DNA of 64,000 bases. Origin: Piliocolobus tephrosceles. Lineage: Eukaryota > Chordata > Mammalia > Primates > Cercopithecidae. Numbering within the stretch: position 1 is the stretch's first letter; each line of letters begins with the position of its first letter. The stretch covers positions 155,027,407 to 155,091,406 of the forward strand of contig NC_045439.1 in NCBI RefSeq assembly GCF_002776525.5, given 5' to 3'. A model generated the notes under the pieces. That model did not search any database. It saw only the letters and a program-made list of their open reading frames with translations, and was not told the DNA's origin. This document shows, piece after piece, positions 1 through 12,593 of this stretch. A program made the translations under genes and the position numbers.

Positions 1-214
1 ACACAGCTGGCAGGAATATCCAATAGTTCTGAGAGTGGTCTTTATACTAATGGGGGGGGCATATTTTCATTTTAAGAAAATTGAATCACTTGAAATGAGT
101 TTTCTCATTTGTGTTTTCAAAGATACTATTTTTCCCCAGAGTAGAATTCCAGATATCCCTCAAGTCATGCCACGCTGGCCACCTCTAGTTTGGCCTGAAT
201 TAGGCCTTGGTAAT

Positions 215-595
215 GTGTCTGCAGTTGGTTTCTCCCACGGGGCTCTCGGTCTCGCCGACTTCAAGAATGAAGTTGTGGAGCCTCACGGTGGTTACAGTTC
301 TTAAACATGGTGTGTGCGGAGTTTGTTTCTTCAGCTGTGTCCGGAGTTTATTCCTTCTGGTGGGTTCATGGTCTTGCTGACTTCAAGGGTGAAGCCACAG
401 ACCTTCACAGTGAGTGTTACAGCTCTAAAAGGTGGCGAGTCTAGAGTTGTTTCTTCCTTCCGGTGGGTTTGTGGTCTCGCTGGCTTCAGGAGTGAAGCTG
501 CAGACCTTCGTCGTGAGTGTTACAGCTCATAAAAATAATGCAGACCCAAACAGTGAGCAGCAGCAAGATTTATTGCAAAGAGCGGAAAAACAAAC
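215..595 (-). mobile_element. LTR12 (HERV9)-like LTR fragment, antisense
   Basis: Read on the minus strand, it has 'gcaataaatcttgctgctgc' (poly(A) signal region), then three diverged units of about 90 bp around 'tggcttcaggagtgaagctg' and 'gtgagtgttacagctc'. This is the R/U5 end of an LTR12-type LTR. The U3 part is missing and no internal viral gene is visible here. Subfamily is uncertain. Confidence 0.8.
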
Positions 596-620
596 CCTGT
601 AAACCACAGAATGTGACCCA

Positions 621-680
621 ACCGCCCGCCTCGGCCTCCCAAAGTGCTGGGATTACAGGCATGAGCCACCGCGCCCGGCC
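621..680 (-). mobile_element. Alu fragment (5' end only)
   Basis: Reverse complement of the first 60 or so bases of an Alu ('ggctcatgcctgtaatccca' type), truncated. It directly adjoins the LTR12-like piece. Confidence 0.85.
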
Positions 681-683
681 TGT

Positions 684-1440
684 TTTAATCTTTAATGTGG
701 TAATAAATATTATTAGATATAACCCACATAAACAAAAGTTCTTTGGGTTCTCAACAACTTTTAAGAGTCCAAGGAATCCTAAGAGCATAAAGCTTGTTGA
801 GTAACCACTGCTGTAGACCACTGATTATGGTCTTGCTGAAACAAAAAATAGAATGTGCCTTTAGGGGTGACTGGTCGGAGGAATTGGGAACAGCTTAGAG
901 TGGCCATGGAACCTAGAGTCCTCTCCCTCTTGCTAATGGCTAAATTCACACCAGAAGCCATGTTGTATATATGTATTTTTTTATCTTCTACAGAACCCAG
1001 CAAGATTTTGAACGCCGGATACATACTCTGTAGGTATTGATTGATTTATGTTTATTAATCTTCAATTTTGCAAAATGTATTAATTTAGAATAAGGAGGCA
1101 TCTATCTTACAGCTCAAGAAGACTAATGTCCACTTGAAGGCTAAAACTCGAGCAGTTTGGGAGACGCACCCTCCCTCAGGCCATTGCAGCTGCCATGTGA
1201 GCTCAGTGTGTAAGGGATAGAGGTAGGAGAAAGGTTCATTCACCATTCAAGCGGGAACCTGTTCTCTGCAACTTGGAGCCTTTCTTTGGTCCATAGAGCC
1301 ACAAAGCCCATCAGATTCTGGTATTTTCCTTCAGTTCGAGAAACTGGCAGGATATGACACCTATTTTTACAGCGTAAGTTCTTCAGTAAAGATTTATGAC
1401 TGTTGACATAGAACTCAGTGTGTCCTCCCGATATACATGC
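684..1440. other. Unique intergenic DNA, nothing recognised
   Basis: No splice-supported exon, RNA gene or clear repeat seen. Short open frames here have no codon or domain signal. Confidence 0.5.
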
Positions 1441-1444
1441 TCTA

Positions 1445-1690
1445 CTCTAGTACACTCTTTAAGTCCTGGCTAGAGTACGGTTACAAATGCTGATTCAAAC
1501 CTCATCTCTATAGCTTACCAGCTGTGAGAACTTGAGCAAATTTCCTATACTCGACCAGCCTCAGCTTCCCCATCTGTAAAATGGAAATAACAGTAATACT
1601 ACCTGAAAAGGTCGTGGTGAAAATTAAATGATATAATGTATACCAAGTACTTAGCATGGGTGCCTGACACAGCAAAAGATCTGAAAAAAT
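1445..1690 (+). repeat. MIR SINE
   Basis: Contains the MIR core and the typical 'cttccccatctgtaaaatgg' followed by 'aattaaatgatataatgta' and 'gtgcctgacac'. Diverged, as expected for an ancient mammalian SINE. Confidence 0.85.
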
Positions 1691-3567
1691 GTTAACTACT
1701 TTTTTGTCTCAGGCAGAATCATGGGGCTGGAAAGAGACTTTCTGTTCTTATTTGGTCGTTAATATTTAATATGCTAAGCTCTAGAGAGACCAATTATTTG
1801 CCACTGCCCTTGCTAAGAATGAGAATGGAAAAAAGCAGATCATGTCTTGCTGCTTTTCCATCCTCATCAAAAGCCCACAGAATGAAAACAGAAGGAGGAG
1901 AAGAATCATTCATTTACTAAAGAAAATATGCCTCCATTTTGACCACCTGCTGTGCGTGAGTTTGCGACAATCCCCTTCCATCCAACAAGACTGTGTTTAT
2001 GTTTTAACAGGAGCTTCTCTCGCTAGAGCAGAAGGACACAGCACTGGCCAGGCAGCATGTCTGTTTGTTTGCCCTGAGTCCTGGGGCAGCTAGTTATCTT
2101 GGACAGAGTGACTTTTCAGGTCTGGAGCCAGGAAAACACACTCCTCAATGCCCACATATTTGCAGTGTGATACGTAGCTTGGAAGCTTGCCACACCTATT
2201 GCAACCACTGCCTGACTTGTGTCCCAGGAAAGACTGTCTTCATGAGATATTCTTAGGGATGAATGCTGTCAGAAACGTGCACACCACTCAGGACAGCAGC
2301 CACCTAACTTCAGAGGTTCGTCCTCTCACAGGCCCCTGCGGTCTGGGCTGTGCCAGTGGTCTGCCTAGGAAACTGCCTTCAGTATGCAGGGGACTGTGAG
2401 TTGCCCAGTAACTGCATTTGAGAATCAAAGCACCGCTTTCAGGCAGCGATAGGCTGTGTGTCTGGAGACAGGTGTGGAGACTGCTTTCGTGTTCTCCTGC
2501 TGAAGGAATAGAAGGCAGCATGAACTCAGACTGAATGGCTGGCTCTGGTATGTGTTTGAATTAAAACCAAACCACCATTTCACCAATGGCACACAGATGG
2601 ACCCTGCTTGACACCACAAGAGGAAAACTAAAAATGAAATCAGCCAGAATAACTAATTTTGTTATTAGTTACAATAATTTCAAAACAAGCAATTCTATTG
2701 TTTGAAAAGGGAACATCAAAATAACAGGAAAAATTGGAAAGTAGCAATGTCATATAATGTCTGAAAATAAGCTAAAAAGAATGCACATTATTTCGGTGGA
2801 AGAATAAAAGTCCAAGAAAAAGATATAACAAAACTTTTTGTATGTGTCACAAGCTGTTCCCATCACTACTAAAGACAAAAGGGGAGAAGGTGGTTTGTAT
2901 CTACTCCTAGGAATTTGGGTTAGGCCATGAGAGCAATTGCTATAATAACAGTGGGGAAGCAAACAGGCACGGTAATGGGACAATGCCTCGTGAGAGTCCC
3001 TGTGTGTTTAGAGTGGCTCAGGGCCTCCTTTCCATCTTCGGCAGTGAGTTGAAAATATTGCAGTGCGTTACTTTCTACATAATTATTTAACCTAAAGAAA
3101 CACTTCAATGATGACCGCCGCCTGCAATGAGGCAACAGCAAGGATTAAAAATAGCCAAGGCAAGTCATTAAAATATCAGGTAGCAAACAGTCCTTAATGA
3201 ATGAAACAAGTTTTTTGGAAGCAAGGACCTATGACTAGGAAGACTTGGAAAATTGTAGGCTTGTGTGTGCTTATTCTAATTTTCCATTGTATATGTTTTT
3301 GTTTGTAATTCCCTTCCCGCCCCTCAACCATTCAGGGCTAACTCTAGATTTTAACCCCTCCAGTCTCACACTTCCACATAATTAGGTTAGGTCGCCCTCT
3401 GGTGGCACAGAGCTAATCTAGCTGCTGATAAAGCCTGTGTATTCTCTGCAATACAATGCCTTAGATTTGAGCTCATTAAATATTCTGTTAACGCTTTCAT
3501 ATGTAGCAAATATAAACTGACACCTTTTAATGGAAAGAAGAAATAATAAAAACCTAATTACAGTTTC
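1691..3567. other. Unique intergenic DNA, nothing recognised
   Basis: No supported gene. Several 60-80 codon frames on both strands overlap each other and lack splice or protein-family signal. Confidence 0.5.
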
Positions 3568-3576
3568 TGTTTCATT

Positions 3577-3578
<2 letters not shown>

Positions 3579-3611
<33 letters not shown>

Positions 3612-3898
3612 AGACGGAGTCTTGCTCTGTCGCCCAGGCTGGAGTGCAGTGGCCGGATCTCAGCTCACTGCAAGCTCCGCCTCCCGGGTTTACGCCATTC
3701 TCCTGCCTCAGCCTCCCGAGTAAGCTGGGACTACAGGCGCCCGCCACCTCGCCCGGCTAGTTTTTTGTATTTTTTTTTTTAATAGAGACGGGGTTTCACC
3801 ATGTTAGCCAGGATGGTCTCGATCTCCTGACCTCGTGATCCGCCCGTCTCGGCCTCCCAAAGTGCTGGGATTACAGGCTTGAGCCACTGCGCCCGGCC
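3579..3898 (-). mobile_element. AluY of Old World monkey type (AluYR-like)
   Basis: Full-length with a T-tract of about 32 on the + strand. Carries the cercopithecid variants ('tggccggatctcagc', 'cacctcgcccggctag', 'cttgagccactg'). Target duplication ctgtttc(a/g)tttctt at both ends. This is the best taxonomic marker in the window. Confidence 0.93.
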
Positions 3899-3912
3899 CT
3901 GTTTCGTTTCTT

Positions 3913-5283
3913 GTAAAGACTTCGGGAAGCAATTTGGAATCTTGAAGAACTTAGGTAATATTGACTGTACTGTCCTATCCGAAATATGTCATTAATAGGG
4001 ATTCTGTGTTACTGAGATTGATAGCATGTTTGATAAATACACTTTCACTGTTAATGGTAAATAAAACACTCTGGCTTATAAAGAGATGACCTCAGCCAGG
4101 GCAATCTTCATAAACCTGCTTGAAGTGGACTTGAAAAATAAAAAGGGCCAACCATCACTTAAAATATACAGGAAATGAGAAAAAATTTTAATAAGTGAAT
4201 AATTGAAGTTTGAAAATAGTGCAAGCAACAGGCTTAATCAGCAGGCGGGGTGCCAGTGCTGATACTGTCACTATCTAGCTCTGTGGTCTTGGATTCCGTC
4301 AGATGCACCAATAGCCTTAAGCTAAATTTGTGATTTTTTTCTTAAACTGCCTAAAATGTTACTTGTAACTCAAAGAATCTCAATTAATAAATGCTTTCCA
4401 GAAGACTACAGTCAGCATAGACCCAATAATATATACATATACATTATAAAGGCAAGTTAAACAATGAATACCCAAGAAGACTTCCTCAATTATTCGGAAC
4501 ACATTGGGAAACGCGGCAGAAGTGAGCATCGAATTTAACACGTAATAGGCACAGCTATGAGGAGAGAGGCTGATATTTAATCTGAAGCTCAGATTTTGAG
4601 GAAAAGGGCTGGCTGTGATGGATCTGGTCAGGAGTTCACCCTGGTATTACTGTAGCTGTGAATAGGGTAAATCAGGTGGGATTTGGGGCTGGAGCACATA
4701 ACCCAACAGATGTGAACTGCAAGGACAAGCTCATATCAATCCTAGGGGAAAAAATGGAATCATTTCTTGCTTTGAGTCCTGACAAATATGTGTTTATGCT
4801 ACTTCTGCTACTGTTAATAATTAATAGTGAAGTGGATATTTTTCTCACATTGAAATTAGGCAGTATAACTAAAGCCATATTATTGAGTTAATGTATTCTA
4901 ACCCATGCCACAAAAAGATTTTATAGCTCTGTAAAGATTTCTTACGAAGAATATGGCATAGTAAAACAAAATTAATCTCAGATAAAAATGCATCTGAGCC
5001 TTCAGTGTCAGCTACAAAATTCCACAATTTGAAAAAAAAGTTAAATTTTAAGAGAAGGATTTGAGGCAGGAACAAATGTCATTAACAAAATACTGTTTTA
5101 CTGGTTTTGCCTAACATCTGTACGTTTCCAGCATCTTTAAATTCACACATTTACTATTTCCTCCAACACTGCAGATAGTAGAATCCTTAGCTAATGTTCA
5201 TTTCATTAATTGGAGAAAGGAATTGAGGGATTTCTCAAGATCACATAAAACATCTTAGAGAAGTCCACATGGTTTTTGTTTGA
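3913..5283. other. Unique intergenic DNA, nothing recognised
   Basis: AT-rich sequence without a supported gene or recognisable element. Confidence 0.5.
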
Positions 5284-5470
5284 TCCATCTATTCATCTAT
5301 CCATCCATCTATCCATCCATTTCATCTATCCATCCATCCATTCATCTATCCATCCATCCATCCATTCATCCATCCATCTATCCATTCATCCATCCATTCG
5401 TCCATCCATCTATCCATTCATCCATCCATCCATTCATCCATCCATTCATCTATTCATACATTTATTCATC
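5284..5470 (+). repeat. (ATCC)n microsatellite
   Basis: About 185 bp of imperfect atcc units interrupted by attc and atct variants. Open in several frames only because of the repeat (Ser-Ile-His-Pro runs); not coding. Confidence 0.97.
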
Positions 5471-6714
5471 AGATGTCTATTGAGCAAGTCTGTATAATAT
5501 ATATGTACTGTTACAAGGGTAGCAAAGATGAGTTAGATATAATATCCCTGTATAAAAGGAGCTTGCAGTATAGTAGGACCAATAAGACATGTATAAATTT
5601 AGAAAATAGGCTGACATGGGTGCTTTATACATTCACAGGATTGGAATTTCAGAAGCTAAAGGGATCTTAGAGGTTATGCAGTCCAGTTTCCCTCAAGAGT
5701 GCATAAATATTCTGTAGAATATCTAGTATCCAGGAATTTTTCCTAACACTCTTAAAAAATGTAGCATATATATAATATATATGATATAAATATAAAAGTA
5801 TATATTATAAATTATATATGATTACATATTATATTTTTTAAATCTACATATAAAATGATGGACTACAATCTATTAAAACAGTCCATTTGCATTTGAATAG
5901 TTCTTATTGAGAGGAAATTTCTGTGATGCTAAGCAAAAATCTTTACTTAATTTAATCTCTACTTAGAAAGCTATGCTATTTCTAACACCTTTTTTCTATA
6001 ACAGGTATTCTCATATTGAACTCCTGTACCCCTGGGTTATCCGTTTTCCAGAATAGGGCCTGAAAATCCTTCTGCATTCTGGTTTGCTTTCTGTAGAGGA
6101 ACTAAATTTGTATTATTCTTAAATGTGATGCCTGAATTGGATCTATCTATTTAGAGTATAACGGAGTCACTTCCTCTCATGGTATTTATTATACTCTACT
6201 CGTGAATTATGCAAAAGCATGTGCTTTTCTTGCAGCTATAGCACGCTGATAGCTTGTCTTATGCTTGAAGTCAACTAAAGCCCCAGGCCCTGCTGCTGCA
6301 GCCATCATCCTAGCCAAAGACAGCATGCTGCATGGTGGGAGGATAGAGGGGGCAGGACAGGGCTAGTCGAGGAAATGCCTTTCGTCCTTGCTGGGTCTCA
6401 GGAACAGAAGCTGGACATGTGGACAGAGGAGTGAACAGGCCAGTCCTTGTCCTGGGTTTGGGGGCCCAGGCTGAGGAGAAAATAAAAAACAAACTCCAAG
6501 TTAAGGGTAGGCGCAAAAGCAAGGGAGAACTAAAAACATATCATCAGAGGAGCAAGTCAAGTTAAATATTTAGAGCCAAAGTGAAATGCCTTCAATAAGG
6601 GACAAAGATAAAAAAGCAGGTTTCAGAGGCAGAATTCAGAAAAGGAACTCGAAGCCAGTTTAGATCGTGTACAGGCTCACTCCTAGAGGAGGACCAAGCC
6701 TGCTCCAGCATCTT
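5471..6714. other. Unique DNA with an AT-rich patch
   Basis: Includes an AT-rich low-complexity stretch at about 5755-5840 (tatataatatat units). No gene recognised. Confidence 0.5.
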
Positions 6715-6840
6715 CAGAACTTAATCAACATTCACTATGTGCCACAGCCTGGCTAAGCACTGGATATAAAAGATGAAGAAGAACTGGCCCCAGTTGTTAG
6801 AGATCTCACAGCCTCCTCTGGGAGACGGATGCAGCCATAT
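6715..6840 (-). repeat. L2-like LINE 3' end
   Basis: Resembles the antisense L2 end: 'cattcactatgtgccac', 'ctaagcactgg', then 'gatctcacagcctcctctgg'. Heavily diverged. Confidence 0.6.
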
Positions 6841-8292
6841 ACCTATTCCATCATGTGTTCAGTACCAGGAGGAGGAACACATGGAACTACAGAAGAAAAG
6901 CAAATAGCACAGGCTGGGTTGTTCAATTAGGCTCTGGGGAGGAGACTGAGTCTTATAGCATGGGGAGGAGTTAGGCAGATGAAAGCAGTGGGGAAGGAAT
7001 TTCTTCATGGAAGAGAAAAGTCAAGTCAAAGCCAGAGAATGAGAAACAGCATGATGTAAAAAGGAGCTACTTGTAGTTCAGTGCTGCTGGATTGTCAAGC
7101 GTTGATCACTATGGTAATAGATTTTTTTCTTTCCCTGTACTTGAGAAGTTACCTTTAGAACCTAAGTAAAGGTCTTTACACTTACTGATTTTAATGTATC
7201 TATTACTTGTCTTGCCCTTTTATGGTAGTCTTGGAATATTCTCAGAGTATTAAAGGATTATATTTACTACTTCCCAACAGCTACAGATCATCTGAAAACC
7301 TCATAAACATTCTTTCTCTAGCTTTCTTCTAGCCTTTGAAACAAAAAAGTTCAAAAACGCAGCAGCATCAAATCCAGAACCCTTCAGTATCCTCTAAAGA
7401 TCTTCTGAAAAACTGACATTGACCCCACAGTCAACCACCCACATACATAGGTGTTTAATTAGCTAACACTCTGTAGTAATGAGAGACAGTTTGGCTATCT
7501 ATGGTCAGGAATGGTAGGTTAGGACAACTTAGAAAGGATCCTACATAAAAGTATACCTGCCAAAGGGGAGGTCAGGCATCAGAAGACAGATCCACATGTC
7601 AGTGCTGAAGGGAACTCAGTTCCAGATACAGGCAGCAGCCAATATCTAGAAATTATGGTAACAGACAACTAGCAAGTAGTCAGCTGGGCAAGGCAGAGAA
7701 TGAGGATCACATACCGTAATGGGCTTATTCTAAAAGGAGCAGAGTGATAGGGATTACAGAGGCAGATATTTAGAAATCCAAGACACATTTGCATCAGGAA
7801 AACAATCTAGAATCAAAAGCCCCAGCTATGAGTCATGCTCAAGGACAGGACTTCAGTTTCTAGGAGAAGCTATAATTAAGATCAAAACATGGGACTGGAG
7901 GTAAAAGATGAACACTGAGGCACAGAAGAAAAATAAGAACTAGACATAGTCACTAAAACTTGGACACCAAGTGGGGACTTGGTTTCAGGAGCGAGAAAGC
8001 AGACTAAAAATACTACACAGAGTCTGAGTTAGACTGGCCAGTGTTGTGAGCTGGGCTAGACCACCTGATAGCCTCTTTCCTTGAGACAGGGCAAGGTTGA
8101 GCCTCAGGTGGGGTATCGGTGGCCCCAGTGTTGGGAGAGGAGGGTTCCAGGGGCTAGGAATCTGTGCAGCTCACCATTTCCATACCTGGTCCACACTTCA
8201 GGATTTGGTCACATGCCTTGCTCAGATGGAGATGCCTCTGTTATTTTCCTGAGCTTTCAGTGTCACAATCTTATCACAAAAGGATATGACAT
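6841..8292. other. Unique intergenic DNA, nothing recognised
   Basis: Purine-leaning sequence with no supported exon or repeat. Confidence 0.5.
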
Positions 8293-8307
8293 TATGCTGG
8301 TGTATCT

Positions 8308-8596
8308 TTTTTTTTTTTTTTTTTTCCAGATGGTGTCTTGCTCTGTCATCCAGGCTGGAGGGCAGTGGCTCACTGCAAGCTCCGCCTACCGGGTTCACGC
8401 CATTCTCCTGCCTCAGCCTCCAGAGTACCTGGGACTACAGGTGCCTGCCACCACGCCCAGCTAATTTTTTGTATTTTTAGTGGAGACGGGGTTTCACCGT
8501 GTTAGCCAGGATGGTCTCGATCTCCTGACCTCGTGATCCTCCCTCCTCAGCCTCCCAAAGTGCTGGGATTACAGGCATGAGCCACCACGCCCAGCC
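8308..8596 (-). mobile_element. AluY
   Basis: Full-length except a short deletion in the right half. Flanked by target duplications atgctg(g/a)tgtatctt at about 8293 and 8597. Confidence 0.93.
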
Positions 8597-8805
8597 ATGC
8601 TGATGTATCTTGCCCTGACTGTAGGATGCTGGCTACTAACAATTACTGCTTCCTTTTTTTAAGTGCTCATAGGCTTATATTTCATAATTCCATTTTAATT
8701 TTGATGGTGGTCAATATAAAACTCTAAATAAAGGCAAGAGAGGATCAATAAGGTGAAAGGATGATTCCATGACTGGGGAGAAAATATGAACATTTTCAGC
8801 TGGCG

Positions 8806-9172
8806 TGTTAGTCCATTCTCACACTGCTATGAAGAAATACTCAAGACTGGGTAATTTATAAAGGAAAGAGGTTTAATTGACTCATAGTTCTGTAGGGCTG
8901 GGAAGACCTCGGGAAACTTACAGTCATGGCAGAAAGGGAAACAAGTCCTTTTTCACGTGGCAGCATCAAGGAGAAGTGCAGAGGAAAGCGGGGGAAAGTC
9001 CCTTATAAAAACCATCAAATCTCATGAGAACTCATAATCACAAGAACAGCATGAGGGTAACCGCCCCCCATGATTCAGTTACCTCCCACCGGCCCCCTCC
9101 CATGACACACGGGGATTATGGGAACTGCAGATCAAGATGAGATCTGGGTGAAGACACAGCCAAATCGTATCA
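8806..9172 (-). mobile_element. Solo MST-type MaLR LTR
   Basis: Starts tgttagtccattctcac and ends ccaaatcgtatca, the reverse complement of an MST/THE1-group LTR of usual length (367 bp). No internal region present. Confidence 0.88.
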
Positions 9173-9470
9173 GGTGGCATTTGCATTTGTCTTTAAAAGA
9201 GAAGAGTAGAGGTCAATCGGTGGAATGAGAGTAGGAAAATGATCCAGTGTGAAGGAACATCTTAAGAACAGTCAGAGATAATTGTCAACTGTGTAGTCCA
9301 GTCTGGCTGGGGTATAAAAACTTAGGCTGGAAAGAAGTGTAAGGTCAGATCCTTAAGACCAGAACAGATGAACTTTGCTGGGGATATATTAGGCAATAAC
9401 TGAAGCTATTTTTCTGGCCAGAGTGGAACTTTCAAAAAAGTGATGTTAATCATAAAAAATCATCAAACAG

Positions 9471-9767
9471 GCCCAGCGCGGTTGTTCACACCTGTAATCA
9501 CAGCATTTTGGGAGGCTGAGGCGAGAGGATCATGAGGTCAGGAGATCGAGACCACTCTGGCCAACATGGTGAAACCCCGTCTCTACTAAAAATACAAAAA
9601 TTAGCTGGACGTGGTGGCAAGTGCCTGTAATCCCAGCTACTCGGGAGGCTGAGACAGGAGAATTTCTTGAACCAGGGAGTCGGAGGTTGCAGTGAGCCAA
9701 TATTGAGCCACTGCACTCCAGCCTGGCGACAGAGCGAGACTCTGTTTCAGGAAAAAAAAAAAAAAAA
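9471..9767 (+). mobile_element. Alu (AluS/Y-like)
   Basis: Complete Alu with a 15-A tail and flanking repeats (aaaaatcat(c/a)aaac). Confidence 0.92.
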
Positions 9768-9915
9768 TCATACAAACTCCAAATGAGCACTACTCTATAA
9801 AATAACTGACTTGTACTCTCTAAAGTCATCAATGCCATGAAGGAAAAGAAAAACTGAGAAATGATTTTGAAGTAAATTCAACACACATGACAACTGAATG
9901 CAACATGCCATCTGG

Positions 9916-10600
9916 GTGTATTTTTATTTTTAAGTTCTGGGGTACACATGCAGGATGTGCAGGTTTGTTACGCTGGTAAATGTGTGCCATGGTGGTTTGC
10001 TGAACCTATGAATCCACCCCGTAAATCATAAGCCCAGCATGCATTAGCTACTTTTCCTATTGCTCTTCCTCCTCCAACTCGAACCCCCATGTGTACTGTT
10101 TCCCTCCCTGTGTTCATGTGTTCTCATTGTTCAGCTCCCACCTACGAGAACATGCAGTGTTTGGTTTTCTGTTCCTGCATTAGTTTGCTGAGGATAATGA
10201 TTTCCAGCTCCATCCATGTCTCTGCAAAGGACATGATCTCATTTTTTTATTTTTATTTTTTTATGACTGCATAGTATTCCATGGTGTATATGTACCACAT
10301 TTTCTTTATCCAATCTATTGTTGATGGGCATTTGAATTGATTCTATGTCTTTGCTATTGTGATTAGTGCTGCAATGAACATATGCATACATGTGTATTTG
10401 TAATAGAATAATTTCTATTCCTTTGGATATATACCCAGTAATGGGATTGCTGGGTTAAATGGTATTTCTGGTTCTGGATCTTTGAGGAATCGTCACATTG
10501 TCTTCCACAATCATTAAACTAATTTAAATTCCCACCAACATTGTAAAAGCATTCCTATTTCTCTGCAACCTCACCAGCATCTGTTGTTGGAATTTTTTTT
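9916..10600 (-). mobile_element. L1 3' end (L1PA/PB-like), 5' truncated
   Basis: Antisense L1 3'UTR and end of ORF2: 'ttaagttctggggtacac', 'cagcatgcattagcta', 'tagtattccatggtgtatat', 'tatacccagtaatgggattg'. Broken, non-coding. Confidence 0.93.
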
Positions 10601-10604
10601 TTTT

Positions 10605-10985
10605 TAAGCTAAGGGTATTATTTGAGTAATCAGCAAAATCTGAATACGGTCTGTAGATTAGAAAATAGCATTGTGTCAGTGTAATTCCTGATTTGTAACT
10701 ATACTGAGCTTATGTTCTTGTTTTGGGGAAATGTACACTGAAGCATTTACGGGTAAAGAAACATAATGTCTGCAACTATCAAATTATTCAGAAATAAAGA
10801 TATATATATATACACACATATATGTATGTGTATATAAGTGAGAGACAGAGAATGAAAAAAGCAAATGTTATAAAGTGTTAATATATGGGGAATCTAGATT
10901 TGGGTATTCTGGAATTCTTTGTACTTTTCTCAAAACTTCTGTACACCTAAAATTATGTCAAAATAAAAATTATGAGAAAAAATGC
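10605..10985 (+). mobile_element. Old L1M 3'UTR fragment with TA/CA repeat
   Basis: Matches the pattern of old L1 3'UTRs: 'gtctgcaactatcaaatt', a (TA)n(CA)n patch at 10800-10840, then 'aaaattatgtcaaaataaaa' at the end. Confidence 0.65.
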
Positions 10986-11484
10986 ATAATATAGTGGTTG
11001 AACATGATGTAGCGACTGATTAAGAGGCTCCCAAGAGGCTAATGCAATTATCCAGGTGAGAGGTAATTAGTGCCAGGTTGTGGCAGGAATAGACAGGAGA
11101 GGTGAGGGACATTCCACAAGTAAAGCCACCTATACTTGTCAACTTAAAAGATATGATCCAGGAATTGGATGACTTGGAGTTTTTAAGTCAAGGTGTCCAA
11201 GAATGGCATCACCTTCACAGCTGGGAACGTTTATTTAATGCTCATGCTAAAGCATTCCTGATGAGATTTCAAAATAAATCCTAAAATTTTAGGAAAGAGG
11301 AGTGACAAAATAACACGGGCCAAGGCTAGAACTACTGAACACTTACTAGGTTGGTTGAATATTTTGTTGTTGTTAAAGTATTCAATTAAACATAATTGTG
11401 GTCCAGCTGGTAAATTTTTATTTGTGCAACCAGCCAGAAAAGAATTACATCAATCCTCAGTAAGATGAAAAGAGTGCTGAATGC
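10986..11484. other. Unique intergenic DNA, nothing recognised
   Basis: A 60-codon open frame here has no family match that I recognise. Confidence 0.5.
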
Positions 11485-11498
11485 TAAAAGGTAAATTA

Positions 11499-11783
11499 GG
11501 CGGGGCGCAGTGGCTCACGCCTGTAATCCCAGCACTTTGGGAGGCTGAGGTGGGTGGATCACGAGGTCAGGATATTGAGACCATCCTGGCTAACACGGTG
11601 AAACCCCGTCTCTACTTAAAAAAATACAAAAAATTAGCCAGGCGTGGTGGCAGGTGCCTGTAGTCCCAGGCTGAGGCAGGAGAATGGCGTGAACCCGGGA
11701 GGCGGAGCTTGCAGTGAGCGGAGATCACGCCACTGCACTCCAGCCTGGGCGACAGAGCGAGACTCTGTCTCAAAAAAAAAAAG
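11499..11783 (+). mobile_element. AluY with small internal deletion
   Basis: Flanked by aaaaggtaaatta target duplications. Lacks about 17 bp at the 'agctactcgggaggctgagg' region. Confidence 0.92.
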
Positions 11784-11824
11784 GTAAATTAAAAAGAAAA
11801 AAAAAAAACAGAAAACAAACAAAC

Positions 11825-11940
11825 CCAATGTTCAATACTTAGGTGATGAGAACACTAGAAGCCCAACTTCCACCACTGTGCATTTAATACCTATGTAACA
11901 AACAAGCACATGTACCCCCTGAATCTAAAATTAAACACAT
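11825..11940 (+). mobile_element. Short L1 3' end
   Basis: Contains 'acctatgtaacaaac' and 'gcacatgtaccccctgaa', the end of a primate L1 3'UTR, severely 5' truncated. Confidence 0.8.
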
Positions 11941-12199
11941 CACTGTAAGGTAAGCCTTCCAAAGAGTGCAGATGCTGGGCCTGACTGACCATCACTCTCA
12001 GATACATAGCCCCTCTCATTAGAGCCTGGTGTCCATGCCAGCTCTGTCTTTCTCAGACCACTCATGTGACAAGGGCCCAATAAAAGAGGCCTCTGCCAAC
12101 CAGAGCTTTCTGGTGCCCCCTTGTTTTCATTTTGGTATCCTGAAATGTTAACCTTCCACCCTCTTTGCTTTTTCCAACAAATGTATTCTCTTATCTACT

Positions 12200-12593
12200 A
12201 TTGGGGTGGAATGTATTATTTATTCACAGTTTTCCCTCCCTGCCCTTGTTCACCAATACTTCCCCACCCCATTGACTGTAGACTGGGCCATGTAGAGGAA
12301 ATGGCAGGTGCAAGCTCTGAGCAGAGGCATCACTTGCTGCTTCCACTATTGTCCTCCTGTCCTCTGCCGGGACAGCCACATGTCCTAGGTAATGGCTGTT
12401 CCTTCTGCCAGGTCCATGTGACTCTGACCCCTAGAGCCAGTCTAGACAAGCCCAGCCAATCTCAGCCAAGCCAAGCAGAGCCACAACTGACCTAATAGGT
12501 ATATGATGACAAAATAAATGCTCATTGTTGTAACCACTGAGTGTTGGGGTGGTTTGTTACACAATAATATCACAACAACAACAACAACAACTA
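12200..12593 (+). mobile_element. MLT1-like MaLR LTR
   Basis: Ends with 'aataaatgctcattgttgta' then 'gggtggtttgttac', typical of MLT1 3' ends. Upstream 'ccagtctagacaagcccagcc' also fits. A (CAA)n patch follows at 12571-12592. The 5' boundary is unclear. Confidence 0.7.

Noticed and set aside
5284..5470. CRISPR-like regular repeats
   Set aside because: A continuous 4-bp microsatellite without spacers in a primate genome.
5276..5497. Ser-Ile-His-Pro repeat protein
   Set aside because: Translation of the (ATCC)n microsatellite.
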